Assembly: GCF_020782115.1 (NCBI RefSeq)
Contig: NZ_JAJGMW010000004.1
Coordinates: 186,001-250,000, forward strand
DNA: 64,000 nt
Direction: 5' to 3'
From: Leeuwenhoekiella parthenopeia
Lineage (GTDB): Bacteria > Bacteroidota > Bacteroidia > Flavobacteriales > Flavobacteriaceae
Under the pieces are notes generated by a model. It searched no databases, had not been told where the DNA came from, and saw nothing but the letters and a program-made list of their open reading frames with translations. Below are positions 19,195-26,736 of the stretch, one piece after another; position 1 is the stretch's first letter, and each line of letters opens with the position of its first letter. A program made the position numbers and the translations under genes.

Positions 19195-21156
19195 TTATTG
19201 AGTAACGCCCAAAAGTCTTAGAACTTCCTGAGGGTTATCTTCTCTTTTTAACTTCCGTTCCAGGCGGCCGGTATCTTCGTTGCGAAGTTTGAATAAACGA
19301 TCCTGAATATTTCTATAGGTGGTCATCCAGGCTTGAATTCCGGTGCAGGGCAAACCTTCCCGCAACTGCTTAAGGAGTTCAGGAAGTATCTGCTCATCAT
19401 ATGAGTTAATAATGTGTTTTTTTACTTGCTCCTCCATTGTAGTTGCCGTAAAGATCACATATACCTCTTCTGTGTATGCTTCCTTAAGCCTCTGTTGATC
19501 CTCTGGTATCTGGATCAGGAGATCTACTAACTCCCGCTTTTCGGCAAAGCAAACGTTGAGTTCCTGTGCCGTCCTGTTTTTAGTTTCTACACTATCCTGG
19601 GCTATCACGGCATACTGCTGCAATTGCTTATCTGTGTTTTCTTTTAACGCCAATACTGTTTTTTTGATATCATCGCGTTGAGGCTTAGCGATAGAATCAA
19701 TATATGTTTTGAGCTGTGTGGCTTGTTTGACCAACTCGTCTTCTTTAGTATCAGCGTTCTTTTGCGGCGTCAAATCATTTGAAGAAAGTCCTAAATCATC
19801 TTGTATCTCAGTAAGAAGTGCTTCCGTAAAATGAGCCATATCCTCTACATCCTGTAAATTGTCTGTTATCGTTTTATACGTTAAATCTGTTTGTATAGGA
19901 TAAGTAATTTCACGTCCGGATGTATCCTGACTCATAACCACCCGGGGAGGCAATCCTGATGGCCACAGACCTTTAATCAGGTCATCACGTTTAATAAAGC
20001 TAATGACCTGATCCTTTCTGTACTCAAGCAGTTTTCCCAACTTTTCCAGATATCTAACTTGTATGTCTTCAGCGGAATTGTAAAACAGAGCTACTTTCTG
20101 ATCTGTAAGCTTTTTCAATACAAGCCGGGTGTCTGTTAGAACGGTATTGGCTATAGATTGGGACTTTTGATAATGGTCGGCGATGGCATCAAGATTCCTT
20201 TCTTCTTCTCTTGACAATTCATATTTTGGCACCTCCACTTTCATGCCCGCCAATTTGACCGATGCGCCAAGATCAGACATCATATACTCTACCTGATGTT
20301 GATAAGCAGCATTCTCCTTAAGCAAACTGCTTAATCCGTGATCAAATACGTGTGTGGTATCGCGGTTTTGCAAACCAAACTCCATTATGGTCAGGTAGTT
20401 TTCATCCAGATCAATAACCTCAACATCCTCTATTCCGTCCAGATTAAAAGATATCGTCTTTTCTAAACTATCATTAATCCGTATGTGCACTTCTTTTAGC
20501 ACCCCGTTATCAAAAACCCAGTTTTCTAGTTCATTGATGCCATCTTTAGTGAAAAGCGTCCAGGTATCGTGTGCATAACCATTGCGCAAAAGTCTCCCCG
20601 CAAGTAAATTTTCGGTTGTTTCTATTGTAAAGGATAACTGAGGTATTCCTTCTTTATAAGTGATTTCACTTTTAAACTGATTGGAAGACAACTTAGAATT
20701 CCTGATACTGTCGAGTTGAATAGTCCACGTGCTATCTGGTTTACCTTCGAGGTAATTGCCGCTAATGGCTTTTTTTAATCCATCAAGTTTGGTCACATAA
20801 GAAAAATCAACAAACTCCTTTTCCTTCTGCGGAACGTAGTTACCGCTGGAATACTCCCATAAACCTACCGGAATATCCTTCTCAAAGCTTCCTTTAATTT
20901 CAATAGGGTCAATATTATCCTGAGATGTATGCTGAAATAAAAAAGGACCGGTTTTTAGGGTATCGCCCTTTTTAAGGGTATACGTGTATGTAGCTGTGCC
21001 CGAAAAATCAGAGATCTCGTAATCACCCTCATAAATCTCCTGGGCAAAACATAGGTTACAGAAGCATATCAGGCAACAGACACACCAAAAACCCTGACCT
21101 TTTAAACCAAAAAAGGGCAAATGGAACATTCCTAATTTTGTTAGTAATTTCTCCAA
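19195..21156 (-). CDS. Secreted protein of unknown function with MORN-like N-terminal region
   Basis: I do not recognise a named family for the whole protein. Its 653 residues begin with a long signal region (hydrophobic FWCVCCLICFCNLCFAQ, likely cut after about residue 39). An N-terminal domain of repeated short strands follows (GDYEISDFSGTATYTY, GSFEKDIPVGLWEYSSG, GNYLEGKPDSTWTI), resembling degenerate MORN/YwqK-type repeats. From about residue 280 onward it is highly charged and helical, probably coiled coil. It heads a three-gene group with the beta-barrel and MORN proteins, hinting at a shared envelope role. A -7-like box lies at 21174-21181. Confidence 0.65.
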   Translation of the reverse strand: MEKLLTKLGMFHLPFFGLKGQGFWCVCCLICFCNLCFAQEIYEGDYEISDFSGTATYTYTLKKGDTLKTGPFLFQHTSQDNIDPIEIKGSFEKDIPVGLWEYSSGNYVPQKEKEFVDFSYVTKLDGLKKAISGNYLEGKPDSTWTIQLDSIRNSKLSSNQFKSEITYKEGIPQLSFTIETTENLLAGRLLRNGYAHDTWTLFTKDGINELENWVFDNGVLKEVHIRINDSLEKTISFNLDGIEDVEVIDLDENYLTIMEFGLQNRDTTHVFDHGLSSLLKENAAYQHQVEYMMSDLGASVKLAGMKVEVPKYELSREEERNLDAIADHYQKSQSIANTVLTDTRLVLKKLTDQKVALFYNSAEDIQVRYLEKLGKLLEYRKDQVISFIKRDDLIKGLWPSGLPPRVVMSQDTSGREITYPIQTDLTYKTITDNLQDVEDMAHFTEALLTEIQDDLGLSSNDLTPQKNADTKEDELVKQATQLKTYIDSIAKPQRDDIKKTVLALKENTDKQLQQYAVIAQDSVETKNRTAQELNVCFAEKRELVDLLIQIPEDQQRLKEAYTEEVYVIFTATTMEEQVKKHIINSYDEQILPELLKQLREGLPCTGIQAWMTTYRNIQDRLFKLRNEDTGRLERKLKREDNPQEVLRLLGVTQ

Positions 21157-21173
21157 AATGAGTTTCTTTTTCG

Positions 21174-21181
21174 CAAAAGTA
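21174..21181 (-). promoter_or_regulatory. -7 promoter box of the 653-residue gene
   Basis: The minus strand reads TACTTTTG, a perfect match to the Bacteroidota -7 consensus TAnnTTTG, 18 bases upstream of the ATG. No convincing -33 TTTG is visible. The stretch 21182-21400 otherwise shows nothing recognisable. Confidence 0.4.
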
Positions 21182-21400
21182 TGGTTTTAGAACCTGTTTG
21201 GTCTGAATACCGGCCTCAATTCACCTTTTTTTAAGAGAAAACGTTTGAGTTTAATTTTATGATATGAAGGCAGTTTACTTCACTTTATGAGTTTCCGGCA
21301 GCACACCCATAAGCTTGTCGTAAATTACTGGTTTCGAGGGTTTATACTCAAAGTCACAAAGAGTTTTACTACAAACACATTTTCATTCGCCTTCAGGCAG

Positions 21401-21463
21401 AAATGGAAATGTCAGTTGCAGAGCACTGCCGAAACCGGAACGGAGTTTACGCTTCAGTTTTAG
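21401..21463 (+). pseudogene. Decayed 3' end of a histidine kinase (remnant 1)
   Basis: From 21413 the plus strand translates [16 protein letters not shown] followed by TAG. This matches the last 17 residues of the kinase at 16077-17420 ([17 protein letters not shown]) in frame and including the stop position. The preceding codons (QKWKC) still align weakly with HKGKI. Further upstream the homology is lost. There is no start or catalytic core, so it is a fragment left by duplication and deletion. Confidence 0.75.
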
Positions 21464-21520
21464 GGTTAAAAAACCCATAAATTGATTCAAAACCAGAACT
21501 GAACATCCTTCTAAAATCCA

Positions 21521-23494
21521 CTAGTTGCTCGTTCGTGGAAAACGTTCGGTAAGTAAGCCAAGGCGGTACGAGTTTAATAGGTCTTTGAGGTCTGCTATCT
21601 GTTCCTTTATCTTGTTGCCGTCCCTGATATCTTCCACCTTTAAGGGCTTGTCTTCATACGAATAGATGGTTTCCGCTTCCAAAATATCCAGCTCTTCGGT
21701 AATCGCCTTTTCCGTAGATTCAAAAGGAAGATGCGCGATGATTTTTTTACCGATATGATCAAAAATGAGCGTATAACCCGCGATACCCGTTTGTTCCTGA
21801 TAGGCTTTTGCAAAACCCCCGTCTATGACCAGTAATTTACCTTCCGCTTTGACCGGACTCTCCCCTTTTTTGACAGCCACAGGCACATGACCGTTTATGA
21901 TGAGGCTGTTTGCAGGATCAAGGCCAAAATTCTTAAGGATTTTATCGGCTGTTTCGGGCAGATCCCTGTACTGGTAATACGGACTCTTGGTTTCTTTATG
22001 CAGCTTTTCATCGGTCACAAAATACCGCTCAAAAGTGGCCATTTTATCTTTTCCGAATAAAGGTGAGTCTGGTCCTGCCCAGAGATACCACATCATGTCT
22101 TTTGCCAGTTCATTTTCACGTGTTCCTGAAACCCCGGAATAGGCCTCGCGGGCAAGTTTATCTAAAAAATCCATATACTCCCGGCCAGTTCTTTTTTTAC
22201 CCAAAAGTTCTATTGCAGCCAGATTGCCGTCTTTGTCTATAGGAATGCACCCGTGAAACAACAGGCAATCATTTGCGATGTGGTACATACTTCCCTTTTC
22301 GTATAAGAACTGTACGTGTTCCTGAAGACGCACACTCTGTTCAAAGGATTCGGCAAGTTGCTGCATAAGCTCCTGCTCCCCTTTGGAAAGCCCGGTAGGA
22401 TTTTCCGGATCGATAGTAGGAAAAAAATCATCTTTCATCGCATAGGTTTCACCTTCAACTGTGAGTTCATTTTTAGAGAAATCTATACATTCCAGCATTT
22501 TACGGTGTTCCATCCGCAATTCCGGTCTTCTGCTTATCAGCTGCTCTTCCAGCTTAAACTGAATAATACTGATGGCTTTATGCATAATGCGATTGAGCCA
22601 GCCCTCACTTTCGTTAAGCAAATCCTCAGGAGCAACTTTCGGATTAAAAGCCAGGCTGCTATCATCGCGGTAATGTTCAAGTGCAAACGACGCCAGAGGC
22701 AACAAATTGATGCCATACCCATTCTCCAGGGTTTGGGTGTTGCCATATCGTAGCGAAAGCCGGATCACGTTTGCCATACAGGCGCGGGAACCCGATGCTG
22801 CACCCATCCATACAATGTCGTGATTGCCCCACTGTATGTCTACCGAATGGTATGCGATGAGACTGTCCATAACCTGTTCTGCACTGGGACCGCGGTCATA
22901 GATATCACCGATCACGTGTATTTTTGCAATAGCCAGCCGCTGTATGAATTCTGCAAGGGCAATAATCAATTGATCACCCTCACCAATCGCGATGATGGAG
23001 CGCAACAAATTTTGACGGTAAGCAAATTTCTGTTCCGGGGCAGATTCCCCGTCAAGCAGTTCACGAATAACTACTTTATAATTTACCGGTAACAACAGAT
23101 CCAGTTTGCGTGTGGTATAAATTGCGGTAAACCGATGCGCGACTTTCAACAGGCGTTTTACCGCGATTGTATAAAATTCTTCGAGATCCGAATTTTTGGA
23201 TTTCAAAATATCCAGTTTTTCCTGCGGATAATAAATCAAGGTAGCCAGGCTGCGCAGGGAATCTTCGGTGAGTTCGTCCTCAAAAAGCGTCAAAAGTTCG
23301 TGCCGAATACGACCGGATGCATTCTTGAGCATATGCCGAAAAGACTCGTGCTCCCCGTGTATGTCGCTTATAAACAATTCGGGGCTTTTGGGCAGCGAAA
23401 GCAGGGCCTCAAGTAAGACAACCTCTTTTGCCACCGCGGCTGTATTGGGATACTGCTCAGAAAGCAGTTTTAAATATTTAATATCGTTTTGCAT
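21521..23494 (-). CDS. fbp: Fructose-1,6-bisphosphatase class III
   Basis: This 657-residue enzyme hydrolyses fructose 1,6-bisphosphate to fructose 6-phosphate in gluconeogenesis. The length and motifs fit the class III (Firmicutes/Bacteroidota) family with a calcineurin-like metallophosphatase fold. The metal-binding blocks are ELFISDIHGEHESF near 39-52, HVIGDIYDRGPSAEQ, and WGNHDIVWMGAASGS. Near the C-terminus come NGHVPV and LVIDGGFAKAYQ. It is a stand-alone gene placed between two decayed kinase fragments. It neighbours the inorganic-carbon uptake genes but faces away from the DAB operon, so a functional tie is speculative. Confidence 0.95.
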   Translation of the reverse strand: MQNDIKYLKLLSEQYPNTAAVAKEVVLLEALLSLPKSPELFISDIHGEHESFRHMLKNASGRIRHELLTLFEDELTEDSLRSLATLIYYPQEKLDILKSKNSDLEEFYTIAVKRLLKVAHRFTAIYTTRKLDLLLPVNYKVVIRELLDGESAPEQKFAYRQNLLRSIIAIGEGDQLIIALAEFIQRLAIAKIHVIGDIYDRGPSAEQVMDSLIAYHSVDIQWGNHDIVWMGAASGSRACMANVIRLSLRYGNTQTLENGYGINLLPLASFALEHYRDDSSLAFNPKVAPEDLLNESEGWLNRIMHKAISIIQFKLEEQLISRRPELRMEHRKMLECIDFSKNELTVEGETYAMKDDFFPTIDPENPTGLSKGEQELMQQLAESFEQSVRLQEHVQFLYEKGSMYHIANDCLLFHGCIPIDKDGNLAAIELLGKKRTGREYMDFLDKLAREAYSGVSGTRENELAKDMMWYLWAGPDSPLFGKDKMATFERYFVTDEKLHKETKSPYYQYRDLPETADKILKNFGLDPANSLIINGHVPVAVKKGESPVKAEGKLLVIDGGFAKAYQEQTGIAGYTLIFDHIGKKIIAHLPFESTEKAITEELDILEAETIYSYEDKPLKVEDIRDGNKIKEQIADLKDLLNSYRLGLLTERFPRTSN

Positions 23495-23574
23495 AGGTAC
23501 ATTTGAAAAAAACCAACAACTCCAAGATACTTTTTTTGATTGGGAATTCTGCCTTTAAATAGATGTAACGCCGG

Positions 23575-23697
23575 TTCTATTTTGAAGGAGGGGGCATAGG
23601 CCTGAATATCAGCAAGCAGATCATGAACTGGCATAAGGGTAAAGCTCAGCTGCTGAGCACTGCCTAAAGAGAGACGAGGTTTATGCTGCGGTGGTAG
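23575..23697 (+). pseudogene. Decayed 3' end of a histidine kinase (remnant 2)
   Basis: The plus strand translates GGGIGLNISKQIMNWHKG followed by KAQLLSTA, a TAA, and then RETRFMLRW with TAG. It aligns codon by codon with the C-terminal [18 protein letters not shown] region and final residues of the kinase at 16077-17420, with the TAA replacing a Glu codon. It covers only the last ATP-binding box. Together with the remnant at 21401-21463 it brackets the fructose bisphosphatase gene. Confidence 0.8.
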
Positions 23698-23712
23698 GGT
23701 TTTTAGCCCCTC

Positions 23713-24630
23713 CTATTCCAGATACTCAAAATGTTCTGCAATAATGCCCTCCTTTTCAGCTTCCAGATATTCCACAAAAGCTTTGGCTATGGGCGACAGG
23801 TTTTTAGCCTGCAACCAGACCAGATTCCAATAGGTATTAATGGGTAAGCCCTTAACCGAAATGATTTTCAGTTTCTGGCTTTTCAGTTCGTTACGCAATC
23901 CAATGATTGGCATAATCGAACAGCCCAGACCGGCAAGAACCGCTTGTTTGACCGCCTCGTTTGAGGTAAGCTCCATCGTCTTTTTTACCGTGTACTTGCG
24001 CTGGGCTATAAAATGTTCCATCGCAGCCCGGGTGGCCGACCCCGCCTCCCGCGAAATAATCGGCACCTTTTCGAAGAGCACCTTTTTGGGGGTGGTGACG
24101 CTAAGGTTCATCGTGCTGCCCGCCACATAATACAGACTGTTTGGCATCAGCCTTACGGTATTTACCTTCAGTTTTTCAGGAAGTACCGAGACCAGGGCAA
24201 AATCTACTGCATTGCGCTCCAGACTTTCAACCACCAGCGATTTATTGGTCACATCCATAACCAAATCGACACCGGGATGCTTTCGCAGAAAGCCTGACAG
24301 AAAATAAGGCATCACATACTTGCCCGTAGAAGCCACCGAAATGGTCAATCTGCCCGAAAGTTCGCCCTGAAATGCCCGCGTTTTGTAGTTTATTGCCTCT
24401 ACTTCCCTTAAAATTTTTGAAGCCGTCCGGGCAATTTCCATCCCAAATTCAGTCACGTACAACTGCCTGCCCACTACCTCGGTAAGCGGAATGGGAAATT
24501 GCTCCTGAAAATTCTTAAGCTGAATAGACACAGCGGGTTGCGTGAGATGCAACTCTTCTGAAGCCTTGGTAATACTCTTCAATTCTGCGATTTTTTGAAA
24601 GATCTGAAGCTGATGCAAAGTGTAGTTCAT
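23713..24630 (-). CDS. LysR-family transcriptional regulator next to the DAB genes
   Basis: This is a 305-residue LysR-type regulator. I preferred the ATG at 24630 (MNYTLHQLQIFQKI), the usual start of the family's winged helix; nine more codons upstream are possible but would overlap the promoter-like box. The N-terminal helix-turn-helix reads KASEELHLTQPAVSIQLKNF and a periplasmic-binding-protein-like effector domain follows. It is divergent from two small genes and dabB-dabA. LysR regulators (CbbR, CcmR/CmpR) commonly control carbon fixation or bicarbonate uptake, so control of the DAB operon is a reasonable inference. Confidence 0.9.
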   Translation of the reverse strand: MNYTLHQLQIFQKIAELKSITKASEELHLTQPAVSIQLKNFQEQFPIPLTEVVGRQLYVTEFGMEIARTASKILREVEAINYKTRAFQGELSGRLTISVASTGKYVMPYFLSGFLRKHPGVDLVMDVTNKSLVVESLERNAVDFALVSVLPEKLKVNTVRLMPNSLYYVAGSTMNLSVTTPKKVLFEKVPIISREAGSATRAAMEHFIAQRKYTVKKTMELTSNEAVKQAVLAGLGCSIMPIIGLRNELKSQKLKIISVKGLPINTYWNLVWLQAKNLSPIAKAFVEYLEAEKEGIIAEHFEYLE

Positions 24631-24654
24631 AAATAATTTTAATGTATTCGATAA

Positions 24655-24675
24655 CAAATATAAATAAAAATTTAT
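24655..24675. promoter_or_regulatory. Divergent lysR/DAB promoter region with palindrome
   Basis: The minus strand reads TATATTTG (24662-24655), a perfect -7 box for lysR with a leader of about 20 bases. Overlapping it is the perfect inverted repeat ATAAAT-AAAA-ATTTAT (24660-24675), a plausible LysR operator for autoregulation. On the plus strand the best -7 candidate for the DAB operon is CAACTTTG at 24689-24696, with no clear -33 box, as for activator-dependent promoters. Confidence 0.45.
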
Positions 24676-24722
24676 GCCTTAGATGTTTCAACTTTGTAAC
24701 CGAATTTAAACGCAACTGCATT

Positions 24723-25028
24723 ATGAAAACCGAGAACAACGCCCTTACCTCAAACAAAACCGAAACCTTCCAGCTCATCGACGGCGAATTTAGTCCGGCT
24801 GAAGCTTCTACCGTGATTATGAATTTGCTTGACGAAAAAATCAATTTCCACAAAATCAGAAAACTACAGATCTGGGAAAAAGATCACACCATCAACACCG
24901 ATAAAATCAATGCGCGTATTGAAGCTTTGGAAGCCGAAAAAGCAAAAGCTCAGCAAACCTTCAAAAAACTTGCTCAGACCAATACCCGCCTTAAAGTAGA
25001 TGGTGCTATTAAAATCACATTGCTTTAA
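24723..25028 (+). CDS. Small conserved-looking protein, first gene of the DAB operon
   Basis: This is a 101-residue soluble protein. The ATG at 24723 starts MKTENNAL; an upstream in-frame ATG would run through the promoter region. It contains GEFSPAEASTVIMNLLDEKINFHKI and a charged helical segment (about 45-90, with IEALEAEKAKAQQTFKKL) likely to form a coiled coil. I recall similar flavobacterial proteins with the LIDGEFSPAEA motif but know of no assigned function. It is followed after 21 bases by a small membrane protein and then dabB-dabA, so it may be an accessory or regulatory partner of bicarbonate uptake. Confidence 0.8.
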   Translation: MKTENNALTSNKTETFQLIDGEFSPAEASTVIMNLLDEKINFHKIRKLQIWEKDHTINTDKINARIEALEAEKAKAQQTFKKLAQTNTRLKVDGAIKITLL

Positions 25029-25049
25029 CAGCCTCCCGAATTCGATTTG

Positions 25050-25253
25050 ATGAAAATCTTAACCTTCCTCCAGACCGTGATTTTTATACTTCTGCTGCTT
25101 GTCCCAAGCCTTGCAGATGAGTTTATAAAAAACCCGGTTATCCTTGAAAAACTGACCCTCGCCACCGGAATTACGATACTGGCTGTACTTATAAAATTGG
25201 CAAAATCAGCAAGCCCAACCGGTGAAACTGCTCAAAAATCAATTAACTCCTGA
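25050..25253 (+). CDS. Small membrane protein preceding dabB
   Basis: This 67-residue protein has two predicted membrane helices (about 3-22 and 37-55) and a short polar tail. The ATG at 25050 directly follows an in-frame TTG, which is a less likely start. Its stop lies two bases before the dabB start, implying translational coupling. The function is unknown. Possible roles are a stabilising subunit of the DabAB complex or an assembly factor. No close family is recognised. Confidence 0.7.
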   Translation: MKILTFLQTVIFILLLLVPSLADEFIKNPVILEKLTLATGITILAVLIKLAKSASPTGETAQKSINS

Positions 25254-25255
25254 AG

Positions 25256-26734
25256 ATGAATACGCAATACGCAACACATACACACTCGCTTAAACAGGAC
25301 TCCGGTGCTGCTGCAGTAAAAAGCAATGGGATTGCCCGTCTGGTAAGCATCCTTTTATGGCTGTTATTTATCGCCAATCTCGCAGGCCTTATCTTTATGG
25401 CAAACCAGCCTTTGCTGCTCAAAGCTGGTGATTTTATCATCTTTAACCATTTTAGCCTCCTGATCTGGACTACGGTCACGTTTTTTGGAGCCGTAGTAAG
25501 CACCTATGCTGCAAACTACCTCAAAGGTTTCCGATACCACGGCCGCTTTATGGGGCTTACTTTTGTCTTTACGGCAACCGTTATGCTTCTGGTAGTCTCT
25601 AACCACCTGGGCTTGTTGCTCACCAGCTGGCTGCTCATGGGGGTTTTAATGTCGCGCTTAATAGGCATTGACAGGGACCGGGCAGAAGCTCGCGCAGCTT
25701 CCCGGTTTACGCTGAGTTATTTTCTTACAGGCAGCTTATTTTTGGGCCTTGCCGTGGTAGGACTGGCGCTGTACACCGGTGAACAAAGCCTTACAGGTCT
25801 TTCAGCCAGTATGGCCAGCTTACCTAAATACGTCACCCTTCCGGCAGCTTTGCTTATCATTCTTGCCGCTTTGGTACAGTCTGCGATTTACCCTTTTCAC
25901 CGCTGGCTGATGAGTGCGATGACCGCGCCCACACCGGCTTCGGCGTTAATGCACGCGGGTTTTGTAAACGGTTCGGGTATTTTACTAACGCTTTTTGCCA
26001 CAGTACTTTTCGCATCAAACACACTTACGCTCCTGTTTATCATAGGCGGTCTTACCGCGATCATCGCGCAGTTTGCAAAGCTGCTTCAGGTACACGTTAA
26101 ACAAAAACTGGCCTGCTCTACCATTGCGCAAATGGGCTTTATGATTATGCAGTGTGGTCTCGGATTTTTTAACGCGGCTATTGCCCACCTCATCCTGCAC
26201 GGTTTTTACAAGGCCTACCTGTTTTTATCTTCAGGAGAAGAAATCGCGCAAACCAAACCCGAAAAACCGGCACATTTGCACATCAAGCCGCTGCAGGCCG
26301 TCGTGGTCTCTATCTACGGAATTCTGGGAGCTATGCTCTTTGCTGTACTCACCGGTAAAGGTCTTAACCTCAACAGCAGCGTTTTCTTAACCCTTATTGT
26401 CGCCATCACCGTAGGCCAGGCAACCTACAATATTGTTAAGGAACAAAGCCTGAGCACCCTTCAAAAAACATTCATTCCGCCGGTGCTGTTTTTTCTGGGA
26501 ATTGGGGCCTACGCGCTCATCTATAACGGCATCACCTTCCTGATGCGCGATCTGCCCAGACCCGAGCAGGCTCTGCCGCTTTCGTGGCCACAGATCATCT
26601 TTGGTATTATTTTCCTCATTGGCTTTTTTGCGATGAAACTGGGACTGTACCACAGATTGCCCTGGCTATACGTAAAGCTGCTCAACCTCACACAGCCCTA
26701 TAAAAAAACAATTCTCCTTTCTAAATCAAAATAA
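25256..26734 (+). CDS. dabB: DabB-like proton-conducting membrane subunit of an inorganic-carbon transporter
   Basis: This 492-residue membrane protein is related to NuoL/MrpA proton channels. About 12 to 13 helices follow a 25-residue polar N-terminus. The proton-conducting signature YPFHRWLMSAMTAPTPASAL and MHAGFVNGSGILL lies near 215-245, as in the Proton_antipo_M family. It is shorter than true NuoL and has no other complex I genes around it. Being followed two bases later by a DUF2309 gene identifies it as the DabB-type partner. In characterised DAB systems the ion flux through DabB drives CO2 capture as bicarbonate by DabA. Confidence 0.9.
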   Translation: MNTQYATHTHSLKQDSGAAAVKSNGIARLVSILLWLLFIANLAGLIFMANQPLLLKAGDFIIFNHFSLLIWTTVTFFGAVVSTYAANYLKGFRYHGRFMGLTFVFTATVMLLVVSNHLGLLLTSWLLMGVLMSRLIGIDRDRAEARAASRFTLSYFLTGSLFLGLAVVGLALYTGEQSLTGLSASMASLPKYVTLPAALLIILAALVQSAIYPFHRWLMSAMTAPTPASALMHAGFVNGSGILLTLFATVLFASNTLTLLFIIGGLTAIIAQFAKLLQVHVKQKLACSTIAQMGFMIMQCGLGFFNAAIAHLILHGFYKAYLFLSSGEEIAQTKPEKPAHLHIKPLQAVVVSIYGILGAMLFAVLTGKGLNLNSSVFLTLIVAITVGQATYNIVKEQSLSTLQKTFIPPVLFFLGIGAYALIYNGITFLMRDLPRPEQALPLSWPQIIFGIIFLIGFFAMKLGLYHRLPWLYVKLLNLTQPYKKTILLSKSK

Positions 26735-26736
26735 TT

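Noticed and set aside
21174-21520. A small gene between the 653-residue gene and the bisphosphatase
   Set aside because: No open frame with a plausible start; the only recognisable content is a kinase remnant.
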